Source: CAZWSX01 sp964636985 (GTDB lineage Bacteria; Planctomycetota; Planctomycetia; Pirellulales; Pirellulaceae). From it: 64,000 bases of DNA. Every line of letters begins with the position of its first letter. Within the stretch, counting starts at the first letter, position 1. The position numbers and the translations under genes were made by a program. The stretch spans positions 124,001 through 188,000 of the forward strand of contig CAZWSX010000013.1 in NCBI GenBank assembly GCA_964636985.1. Direction: 5' to 3'. The notes under the pieces are model-generated. The model was not told where the DNA came from. It saw nothing but the letters and a program-made list of their open reading frames with translations, and did not search any database. Shown here in pieces: positions 1-9,804 of this stretch.

Positions 1-104
1 TAAACGATCAGTCCAAACCATCGGATTGACGCTGCCGCGACCCCCTTTGGATAATCAAGACTCCCACAAGCGGCCCCCAATCGATCTTGAGTCGAGCCTC
101 TCCT

Positions 105-2582
105 ATGTCCGGTGCACCTCGCAATCCAAATCCGCATAAGCCGAATCAACCGACTCGCGGCAACTTGCCCCAGGCGGCGCCACTTCCACAGCATGCGGCG
201 AGTCCGCAATACCAGGTTCCGCAGCATCAAGCTCCGCAGCAGCAGATGCCAGTGCAAGCGGGACCGATGTCGCCCTATCAGCACCAGTATCAACCCGCCT
301 ATCCGACTCAAGTGCCAAATCCAGGTCCGTTCGTAGTTGAAGCCGACGAGTCGAGCCTGGCGTCCACGAGAATTCGTTCCAAATCCTCTTCGGGCATGTT
401 GATCGGCGTGATCGGCGCAATGCTCGCAGTGGCAATCGCAGGCGGCGCCTTCTTTGCCATGCAGCCGAAGGTATCGAACGACACAGCGATGAACGACACA
501 GCGACGAACGAAGTCGCAAAGAATCCGCCTTCAAGTGATCCGGCTCCCGCCAAAGCCCCAGAGCCCGCGAAGATCGACGCCTCTGCTTCGTCACCGGCGC
601 CCACAAAGGTTGTCGATCTGGATGAAAACAAAGAAGCGCCGACAGCGGTTGCCGATGCCGGCAAGGAAATAGAAGACGTCGAACTACCCGCGGAATCAGA
701 GAGCAGCGCCGGCGTTTCGTTCCTTCCTAACGTCGAAGTCAAGCCAGGCGGTGCCACCGACATGGATGCACCAGCCCCGAAGCGGGCCAAGCCAACCGGC
801 GGTTCCAACCAACCGGATATGCCAGCGCAGCCCGGAGAAGGTAACTCGCTGGCCGATGCCCTCGATAAAGGAGAAGAGGAACTCGTCGATGCGCTGATGG
901 TGATCTACCAGGACAAGAAGCTCCTCGACAAGAAGAGCTACCCGGCCATCCGCAAGTTGTTCGCCGACCGATTTGCCAAACAGTACCAAGACGAAATTCG
1001 CGAAGGCTTAGGCGAAACGGCCGACGAGGCCCTGTCATGGCTCGACGAACACGCCAACGTCAAAGAAGAACTTTTCACCGCGATCGTTCCCCAGCGCGAT
1101 AGTATCCCCAAGGTGATGGCGAACTTCGAAACGCTTCGCAAAGAGTTCCCCAAAAAGATCGAGGACTACGCCGAACTGGCAATCGCGTGCAGTGTGGTGT
1201 GGGACGATCCGGACCGCGGCGTGTACAACTATGTTTGGCACCAACGGCGAACGCATTCGACCATGCCAGGCAAGCTGGCCGGAATGGTCGACGTCTTCCG
1301 CTATTACGTCGATGCCGAAAAGTTCATGGAAGGGCGCATTCGCTACGCTCCGTGGGAGCTGTTGGCCTACGTCGTCAACGATCGCACGCCGATCGAAGAA
1401 CGGAAGTGGGCCATGAACAGCTATTCGGCCCAACGAGCGATGTACGGGCGATGTTACGGCGAAGTCCCCTACGACACCGTCATGCTGCAAACCGGCAGCC
1501 GTACCTGCCGTCTCGCCGACAAGGAATACACGCTCGCCAACATCAAGGAATACGGCGGCGTATGTGCCATGCAGGCCGACTTCGCCGCCCGCGTAGGCAA
1601 AAGCATTGGCATTCCGGCCTCGTACGTCAGCGGTGAGTCTGCCGGCGGCGAACTCCACGCCTGGGTGATGTGGGTCGAGCTCAAGCAAGCCACGCCAACG
1701 GGTTTGGTCTTTTCGCTTGAGTCGCACGGCCGCTACCGAGGCGATAAATACTACGTCGGCTCGCTGGAAGATGCTCAAACCGGGCAGCCCATCACCGACC
1801 GCCAGCTCGAACTGCGTCTGCAAACGGTCGGCGCCGACGTCGTCGCCAAACGGCAAACCGGCCTGATTATGAAAGTGTGGCCGCAACTGCGCGACAAAGC
1901 CGCCCTCGACGTCGCCGGGAGCATGAAATTCCTCGGCGACACCATCAAAGCCTGCCCCGGCAACGAGGCCACATGGTCGGCCGTCGCCGCGATTGCCAAG
2001 GAAAATGTCGGGAACAAGAAATACACCAAGCTCTTCGATGGCGCCCTGAACAAACTCTTCGCCACCTTCGTCCGCGTACCCGACTACACGCTCGAACTCT
2101 TCGACGACCTCGCGGCCTTCCAAAAGGATGCCGCACCAAAAATCAAGCTCTACGCGCGGCTGGTCGAGTTGTACGAGCAAGCCGGCCGACCCGACTTGGC
2201 CTGCGAAGCACGCCTCAAGCTGGCGGAGATTCAAGTCGAAGCCGGCAAGAAGCTCGAGGCCATTAACGGCCTGGCTTTCACCGTCTCCAAATTTCCCAGC
2301 GAAGGCCGTTACGTGCCCAAGCTGCTCGACCAAATCGAAAAGCTGGGCGAGAACGAAAAAGGAGCCGACAAGGCCATCGTTGGCCTTTATCAAGACATCC
2401 TTTCTCGCGTCAAGCAGATGCGCGGCGCCGATCCCTCTCCTTGGGCCATCAAGCTGTTCGACCGCGGCATCAGCACGTTTCAAAAGTACGGCCAGGCTTC
2501 GCTCGCCCAGGCGGCGATTGTGCAGCAGGAGAACATCAAAGCCGGCCGCGGCACTCCCGACAAAGGCGACGACGATACGTAA
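105..2582 (+). CDS. Membrane-anchored protein with transglutaminase-like domain
   Basis: 825 residues from the ATG at 105; an in-frame TTG at 87 would add six residues, and neither has a clear ribosome site. The first ~90 residues are Pro/Gln/His-rich, one hydrophobic segment follows (about residues 97-119, GMLIGVIGAMLAVAIAGG), then a low-complexity Ala/Pro/Asp/Glu linker to about residue 240. The globular part carries YGGVCAMQADFAARVG with Cys487 and then HAWVMWVE with His518. This Cys...His spacing with GxC and HAW is typical of transglutaminase-like (papain-fold) domains. The C-terminal ~250 residues look helical and TPR-like. The topology suggests a short or disordered cytoplasmic N-terminus and an exported catalytic part. 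Whether it is a protease, a transglutaminase or an inactive binder is unknown. It stands alone, followed by tandem hairpins. Confidence 0.7.
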   Translation: MSGAPRNPNPHKPNQPTRGNLPQAAPLPQHAASPQYQVPQHQAPQQQMPVQAGPMSPYQHQYQPAYPTQVPNPGPFVVEADESSLASTRIRSKSSSGMLIGVIGAMLAVAIAGGAFFAMQPKVSNDTAMNDTATNEVAKNPPSSDPAPAKAPEPAKIDASASSPAPTKVVDLDENKEAPTAVADAGKEIEDVELPAESESSAGVSFLPNVEVKPGGATDMDAPAPKRAKPTGGSNQPDMPAQPGEGNSLADALDKGEEELVDALMVIYQDKKLLDKKSYPAIRKLFADRFAKQYQDEIREGLGETADEALSWLDEHANVKEELFTAIVPQRDSIPKVMANFETLRKEFPKKIEDYAELAIACSVVWDDPDRGVYNYVWHQRRTHSTMPGKLAGMVDVFRYYVDAEKFMEGRIRYAPWELLAYVVNDRTPIEERKWAMNSYSAQRAMYGRCYGEVPYDTVMLQTGSRTCRLADKEYTLANIKEYGGVCAMQADFAARVGKSIGIPASYVSGESAGGELHAWVMWVELKQATPTGLVFSLESHGRYRGDKYYVGSLEDAQTGQPITDRQLELRLQTVGADVVAKRQTGLIMKVWPQLRDKAALDVAGSMKFLGDTIKACPGNEATWSAVAAIAKENVGNKKYTKLFDGALNKLFATFVRVPDYTLELFDDLAAFQKDAAPKIKLYARLVELYEQAGRPDLACEARLKLAEIQVEAGKKLEAINGLAFTVSKFPSEGRYVPKLLDQIEKLGENEKGADKAIVGLYQDILSRVKQMRGADPSPWAIKLFDRGISTFQKYGQASLAQAAIVQQENIKAGRGTPDKGDDDT

Positions 2583-2597
2583 ATCTCGTCGTGTCGT

Positions 2598-2640
2598 AGC
2601 GGCTGTGCCGATTGTCCGGCAGCCGCTCGGGGATGCCCCG
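2598..2640 (+). terminator. Tandem hairpins after the transglutaminase-like gene
   Basis: Sixteen bases after the stop codon the arms AGCGGCTG-CCG and CGGCAGCCGCT (2598-2627) form a strong GC stem with a two-base bulge. A second small stem, CGGGG-ATG-CCCCG (2628-2640), follows. There is no T tract, so classical intrinsic termination is uncertain; transcript-end protection is an alternative. Confidence 0.4.
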
Positions 2641-2743
2641 CGCGGCTCTTGTGACAGTGCCGTAACGCCCACTTCTTCCGCCATCTGTGACGTAGATTTT
2701 CATCGAATCTCAGAGCCCCCGATTCGATCCATCTTGTCACACC

Positions 2744-4381
2744 ATGACCACAGTTGCCGCAGCCCCGACGTCCACCACCAGCCCTCCGGAAAGCCAGTTC
2801 GATCGTCTGGTTGCCAAGGCTCGTCATTTGTACTCGCTCCCGGCCGTCGCGGCGCAGGTGCTGGAGCTCACATCCAGCCCCACCGTCAACACACCGGAGC
2901 TCAAAGCGGCCATCGAAAACGACCCCGCCCTCTGCGGTAAAGTTCTCCGCGTAGTGAACAGCTCGATGTTCGGGCTCAGTCGGGCCGTTACCGATCTGAA
3001 TCAGGCATTGGCGCTGTTGGGCGTGAAACCTCTCAAGATGATCGTCCTCGGATTCAGCTTGCCGCCGTCGCTCACGCGCAACGTGGCAGCCGATCTGCTC
3101 TTGCGATATTGGCGCCGCACGTTGACCAAAAGCGTCGCGGCTCGCGAAGTCGCCAGACTCCTGAAAGGCGTCGCAGCCGACGAAGCCTATCTGGCCGGCT
3201 TATTGCAAGACGTTGGGATGCTCACCTTCATGCAGGAACTTGGGGAGAGCTACGTCAAGTTTGTCGAGCACTGTGCCGCCTCGGCCGAAGACCTCGTCGA
3301 TCTGGAGGTGAAAGCGCTTGGCTTTGACCATCGGACTCTCTCGGCACGAATGCTAGAAGCTTGGAAGTTGCCCGCCATCTTCTCTCAAGCCGTCGGCCAT
3401 CCGCTGCACATCGAGAGCATCGAGCGTCTCCCCCCGTCTCAAAAAGGGCTGATCCAATCGCTGCACCTGGCCGAGTTGATCGCACAAACGCTCGTCGATC
3501 AGCGACCGCAGGCGATGCAAAACCTGCAAACCGTCGCCCAAAGCTACTGCCAACTCGACGAAGCCGGCCTGCAACAACTGATCGAGTCGCTGCAAAAACC
3601 ACTGGAGCAGGTCGCCACCATCATGAACGTGCGACTCGGTCCCGAAATGGAATGCGGCCGCTTGCTCGAACTCGCACGAACGCGCCTTGCCGATACTACC
3701 GAAGAAGTCGCCTTCGATATGCTTCAGTTCGACGATGGCGGCCTGGCCAAGGCGCTCGCCGACGCGACGTCGCTGGGAGGCGTCGCCAAAAGCGCAATCG
3801 CCCCGGCTCGCAGCAGCGCAACCGAAGCCGACAAGGGAGCCAAGGGCCGAACGAAGCTCGATGCCGCCAAGACCGAGCCGAAGCCATCCACTCCATCGCT
3901 CGGCGTCTCGCAGCTGGAATTCGAATTGCAGAACGCCGCGTCATTGAGCCGCGGCGCCCGCCAACCCTTAAGCTTGCTGTGGGCAGCGATCGATCGGCTA
4001 GGAGACCACGCCTTCGTCCGCGGCGCCGCCGGTCTGCGACAACTGGAACGAACCGTCGAAATGCTCCTCCGCGAAGAAGCCCCCGAGGCAACCGTATCGT
4101 TGGTCGGCGACGGCGCCTTTGCCATGTTCGCGACCAACCTCGACCGCGGAGCGGCGGTCGACCTGGCAAGACACCTCGCGCGCACAGTCGCCAAATGGAG
4201 CATCACCGACCGCAGCGCCAACGACTCGTTGCCCAAAGCAAGCGTGTCGATCGGCGTCGCAACCGTGGCCCTTCCGCCGCGCAACTTCCCCGTCTCGCAA
4301 CTAGTCGATGCCGCCAAGCGCTGCGCCGCCGCCCAACAATCAACCGGCGGCGACGGCGTGAAGAGCATCGAGATCTACTAA
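2744..4381 (+). CDS. HDOD domain protein with degenerate C-terminal GGDEF domain
   Basis: 545 residues. Residues ~20-230 match the HDOD signalling domain (LPAVAAQVLEL, DPALCGKVLRVVNSS, AYLAGLLQDVGML), a degenerate HD-type fold used in bacterial signalling. A helical stretch and an Ala/Lys/Pro linker (about 330-385) lead to a C-terminal ~155-residue domain ending SIGVAT...LVDAAKRCAAAQQ...GGDGVKSIEIY, the usual end of a diguanylate cyclase domain. In place of GGDEF/GGEEF there is GDGAF, so catalysis is not expected; it may bind nucleotide or act as a dimer module. No membrane segment is present, so it should be cytoplasmic. The start ATG at 2744 gives a normal short N-terminus. Convergent with hrpA, with a palindromic repeat between them. 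Confidence 0.82.
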   Translation: MTTVAAAPTSTTSPPESQFDRLVAKARHLYSLPAVAAQVLELTSSPTVNTPELKAAIENDPALCGKVLRVVNSSMFGLSRAVTDLNQALALLGVKPLKMIVLGFSLPPSLTRNVAADLLLRYWRRTLTKSVAAREVARLLKGVAADEAYLAGLLQDVGMLTFMQELGESYVKFVEHCAASAEDLVDLEVKALGFDHRTLSARMLEAWKLPAIFSQAVGHPLHIESIERLPPSQKGLIQSLHLAELIAQTLVDQRPQAMQNLQTVAQSYCQLDEAGLQQLIESLQKPLEQVATIMNVRLGPEMECGRLLELARTRLADTTEEVAFDMLQFDDGGLAKALADATSLGGVAKSAIAPARSSATEADKGAKGRTKLDAAKTEPKPSTPSLGVSQLEFELQNAASLSRGARQPLSLLWAAIDRLGDHAFVRGAAGLRQLERTVEMLLREEAPEATVSLVGDGAFAMFATNLDRGAAVDLARHLARTVAKWSITDRSANDSLPKASVSIGVATVALPPRNFPVSQLVDAAKRCAAAQQSTGGDGVKSIEIY

Positions 4382-4388
4382 AAAAGTG

Positions 4389-4410
4389 GCACAGACAATC
4401 CTGTCTGTGC
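4389..4410 (+). repeat. Palindromic repeat copy A
   Basis: GCACAGACA-ATCC-TGTCTGTGC, a perfect 9-bp stem with a four-base loop, preceded by AAAAAAGTG and followed by GCAGTG. It lies between the convergent HDOD and hrpA genes. The same element with flanks recurs at 26422, and inverted at 28761 and 47362. Variants with other stem sequences but the same loop occur at 26373, 28656 and 47410. Confidence 0.85.
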
Positions 4411-4487
4411 GCAGTGCGGCCGCTTTAGCAAGCAAAGCAAAGGGCTGACAGAACGCATCACTTCACGCCTGATGATGGTGTGGCTCA

Positions 4488-7400
4488 TCACCCAATCCGC
4501 ACCTTGGCCCACTGCTTCTCAACGCGTTGAGCCGACACAGGCATCTGCGTCCCCAACTCCTGAGCAAACAGCGACACGCGCCACTCTTCCAGCATCCAGC
4601 GAAACATCTCCAGCTCAGGATCGAGAATCCGCAGCTCAGCATGTTGCTTTTGCCGCGCCGCCAGCCGCTCGTACTGCGGCAGCAGCTCAGCTACCTGAAC
4701 AAGATCGCGCTGCACGCCTCCCGACAATAGCTTGTCGCAGCGTTTGATGATGGCTTGCAGATAACGCGGAAATTGCGACAGCCAATTCCACGGCGTCGCC
4801 GTCCAAAATCCTTCCGGCATCAACCGCTGCAACTGCCGCCGCATGTCGTCGATCGCCTTGGCAAACTGCTGTCCACGCAGCGAAGAGATGGCCGTCAGAG
4901 CCTCGTCGTACTTTTCCAAAATAGCGCTCGTCAGGCGGGTCGCTTCGGCGACCGCCGCCGGCAACTCACGCTTCACCAGTTTGATCGTGACCGAGAACGT
5001 ATCAGCCGACCGCGGAATGCTATCGGCAATCCGCGATTCGTCGGGAAACAGTGCCCGATCGGTCATCAAGTCCGCCATGAAGTCTTCCAGCGTCGCCTTG
5101 TGCGACAGCCGTTTGGCCAATCGTTCCAATTTCGGCTTATCAGGTAACCAGGCCAGTTGTGCCCGGATCTCCTTTTCGACCGCGAACATCACCAGCCTTC
5201 GCAGCCCCGCACGGAGCGTCGTTTGCGAAAGCGCCGGGTTGTCGTACAGCTTGAGCGAGACCGACTTTCCTTCGTCCACGAGCGTCGGATACGTCGTCAC
5301 CACCAGCCCCGCGCGCTCGATATCGACTGATGCGGGCAACTCGCCAAAGTCCCAACGCGTCAGCCCTTGCCGTTGCCACTTCGCCGCAGCCTTGCCGGCC
5401 ACCACCGCATCGGTCTTCACACCCAGCGTTCGCTTCAGGTCAAACAAATCGCGGCTCTGCCCAAGCACCTTTCCGTCAGGCCCGATTACCCGTACGTTCA
5501 TCCGCAGGAAACCCGGCAACTTGCTCTCGTCGAAATCGCTCGGTGCAATCGGCTCGCGGGCGATCTTCGAAAGAGCCGACGCCACCGACGGCATGAAGGC
5601 CGTTTTGCCGAATGCTAATTCGTTCACGACTTGCCGCGAAACATCGGGCGCCGGGACGAGATTGACGCGCAACGTCTTGGGAAGCGTGCGGATCAAGGCC
5701 TCGATCCGCTGCGCGAGCAGGCCCGGCACCAGCCAACCGATCTGTTCGGGAAACAACTGCGAAAGCCCTTCGACGGGGACATTTAGCGTTACGCCGTCGT
5801 CGTCGCTTCCCGGTTCATAGCGATAGGCAAGTTTTAAGCGTAGCCCCTCGGTTTGCAATTCGTCGGGGAACTCGTCCGTCGAAGGCTGCTCCTCCGGCGG
5901 ATCGATCACGTCCTCCGTCCGCATCCACAACTTGCGCGGCTCCTTGGCTTCGATCTCCCGCCGCCAGCGTTCAAAACGGTGGCCATCCCACACATCCACC
6001 GGCACACGAGCGTCGAAAAAATCGTACTGTCGAGCGCTGTCCAAAACGAAATCGCGCTCGCGCAGTTTCGCACCCAGTTCCAGCGCATCGGCAATCACGC
6101 GGCGGTTGTGATCGCGATACTGCCCTGGCGCTTCGTAGTCGCCTTGGACCAAGGCGTGCTCGATAAAGATCTTCCGCGCGGCCTTAGGATCGATCGGACC
6201 ATAGGGGACTCGTCGAAAGTTCACCAGCGGCAATCCGAACAAAGTCACCTTCTCGTTGCACATCGGACTAGCGGATCGCGAATTCCAGTACGGATCGTGG
6301 TGATGCTTCTTCACCAGGTGCGAGGCCAGCGGCTCGATCCAGGCGGGATCGACATTGGCCACCATCCGCAAATATCGGCGCGTGGTCTCGACGAGTTCGG
6401 CTGCGACAATCCATTGCGGCTTGGGTTCGAAAACGTTCGAGCCAGGCCAAAGAAAAAATGCCAGGCCGCCGGCCCCTTTATACTCGTGGCCGTCGCCGCG
6501 CATCGCAATGTTTGCCAGCAACCCCGCAAGCAGCGATCGATGAATCGATCCATAAAGAGGATGATGCGGCAGCTCCGGTGCATTGACGCCGGGCCGAGGA
6601 GGCCCTTTAGCCCGCGCTTGGTTTTCCGCTCTTCGGCGAGCGGCCGTTTGTTCCGCAAAGCCTTTGCCAGTCGGTGCCGCGGCAACGGCCTTTGCGTTGT
6701 CTTTGGTGTTAGACGGTTTGCCCAAGTTGATTGTCTGCCGGTACGAGTAGGCCGTCACGGAAGTCGGCTTGCTCAATCGCAGCGCGCCGGGATCAATCAT
6801 TTCGAGCAACTGGCGATGGACTTCCTGCCACTCGCGAATCCGCTGCACGTTCAAAAAGTTCTGCCGGCAAGCTCGTTCGAACTGGTTCCGCGAGAGATCG
6901 CTTTTGAGATCGTGCAGAAACTCCCAAATCTTCAGCCACGACAGAAAATCGGAGTCGGCGTCGAAAAACTTCGCATGCGCGGCATCGGCCGCCTGCTCGC
7001 GCTCGGGCGGACGCTCGCGAACATCCTGCACCTCCAGCGCGGAAGCAATCACCAGCACGTCGCGCAAACAGCCTTCTTTTTGCGCCTCGACAATCATCCG
7101 CGCAATCCGTGGGTCGCAAGGGAACGACGCCAACCGCTTACCTACCGGAGTGAGCTGTTTCTGCTCGTCGATCGCTCCCAGCTCAAACAGTGTTTTGTAG
7201 CCGTCGCGAATCGCATCCGGCCGCGGCGGATCGAGAAACGGAAAATGCTCGATCTCCCCAAGCTGGAGCGACAGCGTTTGCAGAATCACCGATGCGAGAT
7301 TCGTCCTCAGAATCTCCGGCTGGGTGAAGGGCTCGCGGCCGGCGAAATCGTCTTCGTCATAAATCCGATAACAAACGCCTGGTCCCACGCGACCGCAGCG

Positions 7401-8630
7401 GCCCTGCCTTTGATTGGCGCTTGCTTGAGAGATGGCTTCAATTGGCAGCCGCTGCACTTTACTTTTAGTGGAATAGCGGCTAACACGAGCCGTTCCAGTA
7501 TCAACGACAAAGCGAATATTCGGCACCGTCAGCGACGATTCGGCAACATTCGTTGCCAACACAATCCGCCGCCCAGGGTGAGATTGAAAAACCTTGTTCT
7601 GTTCCGCGATCGACAGCCTCGCATACAGCGGCAAAATGTCGATCGGCCCGCCGCCGGCATCGGCCGTTCCCAGACGGCCGCGCAACCGCTTGTGGGCCTC
7701 GCGAATGTCGCGCTCGGTCGGCAGGAAAACGAGCACGTCGCCTGAACCCATGTCTCCCGAGCCCATCGTGGCGATCTCGTCAAGCGCTTCGCACACGCCG
7801 CCAATCGGGTCGGGGTCACCGGTGTTGGCATCGGGCGGAACGCCGTGATACTTCGTCTCGACGGGATAGGTTCGCCCCGAAACTTCCACCACCGGGGCCG
7901 GCCCGTGCTCGTCCCCAAAGTGCGCCGCAAATCGCTGCGCATCGATCGTGGCCGACGTGATGATGATCTTCAGATCGGGACGCCGCGCTTGTAGCCGGCG
8001 CAGGTATCCCAGCAGAAAATCGATATTGAGCGAGCGCTCGTGGGCTTCGTCGAGGATCAGGCAATCGTACTGCTCCAGAGAGCGGTCCGACTGCGTCTCG
8101 GCCAGCAAGATCCCATCGGTCATCAACTTGACCATGGTCTCGGGACGCGTCTGGTCGCCGAAACGGACCTTGTAAGCAACCTCGCCGCCGCTAGACCCCA
8201 GCTCCTGCGCCAAACGGTTAGCGATGCTTCGCGCGGCAATCCGTCGCGGCTGCGTGTGCCCGATGTATCCATCCAACCCGTAGCCGAGATCCAACAAGAT
8301 TTTGGGCAGCTGCGTCGACTTGCCCGATCCCGTCTCGCCGCACACCACCACCACCTGCCGCTCTCGAATCGCGGCAGCGATCTCATCCCGGCGTCCGCAA
8401 ATGGGCAATGCAGGGTCGTACTCAAGTTTGAGTTGGGTCCGCCGCTCGGTTCGGACGCGCCGCGACTCGACGCTCTGGTTGAGTTCGGCCAGCAAACGAT
8501 CGAGGCTCTGATTGTACGGCTTGGCTTGCTCGGCCAATCGCTCGATCGATCGCAAGCGATTGGTCAGCCGCGGGCGATCGCCCCGCAGCGCCGTCGCGAT
8601 CGTACGTTCGATCTCGTTAAGAAAAGACAT
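4488..8630 (-). CDS. hrpA: ATP-dependent RNA helicase HrpA (DEAH box)
   Basis: 1380 residues, close to the ~1300 usual for full-length bacterial HrpA. Walker A GETGSGKS is at residues 98-105 and the DEAH box at 194-197, followed by ITSAT. Helicase motifs HTQPRR, ATNVAESSLT and QRQGRCGRVGPG are all present. They are followed by the helicase-associated and OB-fold regions and the long C-terminal extension (DUF3418-like) that distinguishes HrpA from HrpB. Known HrpA acts on stalled or colliding ribosomes and in mRNA processing; here the role is inferred from homology. The start ATG at 8630 gives MSFLNEIERTI, a normal N-terminus. It is the last gene of a run of minus-strand genes; the region before it (8631-8766) contains a 12-bp tandem repeat. 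Confidence 0.95.
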   Translation of the reverse strand: MSFLNEIERTIATALRGDRPRLTNRLRSIERLAEQAKPYNQSLDRLLAELNQSVESRRVRTERRTQLKLEYDPALPICGRRDEIAAAIRERQVVVVCGETGSGKSTQLPKILLDLGYGLDGYIGHTQPRRIAARSIANRLAQELGSSGGEVAYKVRFGDQTRPETMVKLMTDGILLAETQSDRSLEQYDCLILDEAHERSLNIDFLLGYLRRLQARRPDLKIIITSATIDAQRFAAHFGDEHGPAPVVEVSGRTYPVETKYHGVPPDANTGDPDPIGGVCEALDEIATMGSGDMGSGDVLVFLPTERDIREAHKRLRGRLGTADAGGGPIDILPLYARLSIAEQNKVFQSHPGRRIVLATNVAESSLTVPNIRFVVDTGTARVSRYSTKSKVQRLPIEAISQASANQRQGRCGRVGPGVCYRIYDEDDFAGREPFTQPEILRTNLASVILQTLSLQLGEIEHFPFLDPPRPDAIRDGYKTLFELGAIDEQKQLTPVGKRLASFPCDPRIARMIVEAQKEGCLRDVLVIASALEVQDVRERPPEREQAADAAHAKFFDADSDFLSWLKIWEFLHDLKSDLSRNQFERACRQNFLNVQRIREWQEVHRQLLEMIDPGALRLSKPTSVTAYSYRQTINLGKPSNTKDNAKAVAAAPTGKGFAEQTAARRRAENQARAKGPPRPGVNAPELPHHPLYGSIHRSLLAGLLANIAMRGDGHEYKGAGGLAFFLWPGSNVFEPKPQWIVAAELVETTRRYLRMVANVDPAWIEPLASHLVKKHHHDPYWNSRSASPMCNEKVTLFGLPLVNFRRVPYGPIDPKAARKIFIEHALVQGDYEAPGQYRDHNRRVIADALELGAKLRERDFVLDSARQYDFFDARVPVDVWDGHRFERWRREIEAKEPRKLWMRTEDVIDPPEEQPSTDEFPDELQTEGLRLKLAYRYEPGSDDDGVTLNVPVEGLSQLFPEQIGWLVPGLLAQRIEALIRTLPKTLRVNLVPAPDVSRQVVNELAFGKTAFMPSVASALSKIAREPIAPSDFDESKLPGFLRMNVRVIGPDGKVLGQSRDLFDLKRTLGVKTDAVVAGKAAAKWQRQGLTRWDFGELPASVDIERAGLVVTTYPTLVDEGKSVSLKLYDNPALSQTTLRAGLRRLVMFAVEKEIRAQLAWLPDKPKLERLAKRLSHKATLEDFMADLMTDRALFPDESRIADSIPRSADTFSVTIKLVKRELPAAVAEATRLTSAILEKYDEALTAISSLRGQQFAKAIDDMRRQLQRLMPEGFWTATPWNWLSQFPRYLQAIIKRCDKLLSGGVQRDLVQVAELLPQYERLAARQKQHAELRILDPELEMFRWMLEEWRVSLFAQELGTQMPVSAQRVEKQWAKVRIG

Positions 8631-8654
8631 AACCAGCGTGATCTACGGCGAGCG

Positions 8655-8687
8655 AAATCCGTTCGAAAATCCGTTCGAAAATCCGTT
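8655..8687. repeat. 12-bp direct repeat upstream of hrpA
   Basis: Unit AAATCCGTTCGA repeated about 2.75 times without gaps; each full unit junction makes TTCGAA. It lies 25-57 bases upstream of the hrpA start on the minus strand, where a promoter or operator could sit. It could also be a simple slippage repeat. Confidence 0.6.
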
Positions 8688-8766
8688 TCTTGGCAATCTG
8701 CAACTCGGGCACGAAATGATGACGACACGCTCGAAGGCACTTGGGTTCGCGTTCATCACCCGCCGG

Positions 8767-9804
8767 TTACCGCATGCCTCCCTCGGGCGAAGCTTTTGCG
8801 AAGACCATTCGCCCGGCACTCGTTTGCAGCATATTGGTAACCGTCACGCGAACGCTTCGACCGACGAACTCCCGCCCCCCTTCAACCACCACCATCGTCC
8901 CATCTTCCAGGTGACCGACACCTTGCCCTGCTTCTTCGCCCGGCTTGTTGATCAGCACCTCGATGACTTCGCCGGGCAGCAGCACCGATTTGAGAGCGCT
9001 CGAGATTTCGTTCAAGTTGATCGTCGTTACGTTGTGCAGCTTGGCGACCTTATTCAAATTGAAGTCGCCGGTGACGATCTTGGCCTCAAGCTGCCGAGCA
9101 AGGAGCACCAACTTCATATCGACCGGCTGGCCCACCATGTCGGCCGTTTCGCGGTCGTGGATCTTCAGGTCGACCTTCGGATTGCCACGCAACTTGTTGA
9201 GCACATCGAGCCCCCGCCGGCCCCGTGCCCGCTTGAGCTTATCGCCGCTGTCGGCGATCGCTTGCAGCTCCGTCAACACGAACCGCGGCATAATCAGCTG
9301 CGCGTCGAGGATGTTCGTCTCGACCAGGTCGGCGATCCGCCCGTCGATCACCACACTAGTGTCCAGAACGTAGGGCCGTTGCCCTTTCACTTCCTTGGAG
9401 AACTCGACATACGGAATGATGAAGCGGAAGTCGTCTTTAGTTTGCAAAAGCAAACTCACGCACGAGTAACACAACGTCATCCCGATCACCAGGCGGACGT
9501 TACTCTTGCTGAACAGCAAGTTCGCGTTGTCACCGAGCATTGGTTCTAGCGCCACCATCACGATGTAGGTGAGCAGCACGCCGATCAACAGCCCGAAATA
9601 GACGGCGCTAATCGTATCGATTTGCTTGGTCGGCGTTAAAACGTCGGCCAAGACAACCGCGATCGCCATCCCGACCACCACGGCCAAAATGACGTAGGGG
9701 GTCCACGCCTGGGGCGACGGATAGCCACCGCGGTCGAGAATGTTAGCGATCCCCGCCGCGACAATGATAAACGCCACCCGCAGAATCGTCAGCGGGACGT
9801 TCAT
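8767..9804 (-). CDS. PIN-TRAM domain membrane protein (YacL-like)
   Basis: 345 residues from the ATG at 9804; a TTG at 9849 could add 15 residues, but homologues begin with the membrane segments, so the ATG is preferred. Four hydrophobic segments occupy roughly residues 1-130 (LTILRVAFIIVAAGIANIL, YVILAVVVGMAIAVVLA, FGLLIGVLLTYIVMVAL, LVIGMTLCYSCVSLLL). They are followed by a PIN nuclease-like domain (YVLDTSVVIDGRIADL, FVLTELQAIAD, IVTGDFNL) with the acidic residues expected for metal binding, then a C-terminal TRAM domain (LPGEVIEVLINKPGEEAGQG...). The order TM-PIN-TRAM is that of Bacillus YacL and relatives. A membrane-tethered RNase role is inferred from the family; the substrate is unknown. 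Confidence 0.87.
   Translation of the reverse strand: MNVPLTILRVAFIIVAAGIANILDRGGYPSPQAWTPYVILAVVVGMAIAVVLADVLTPTKQIDTISAVYFGLLIGVLLTYIVMVALEPMLGDNANLLFSKSNVRLVIGMTLCYSCVSLLLQTKDDFRFIIPYVEFSKEVKGQRPYVLDTSVVIDGRIADLVETNILDAQLIMPRFVLTELQAIADSGDKLKRARGRRGLDVLNKLRGNPKVDLKIHDRETADMVGQPVDMKLVLLARQLEAKIVTGDFNLNKVAKLHNVTTINLNEISSALKSVLLPGEVIEVLINKPGEEAGQGVGHLEDGTMVVVEGGREFVGRSVRVTVTNMLQTSAGRMVFAKASPEGGMR

Noticed and set aside
1035..2684. Long minus-strand frame (549 codons) opposite the transglutaminase-like gene
   Set aside because: It mirrors the real gene in GC-rich sequence; the plus strand has conserved motifs and the minus frame has none.
5853..7745. 630-codon plus-strand frame inside hrpA
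   Set aside because: Antisense shadow of a highly conserved helicase; no motif or start signal of its own.
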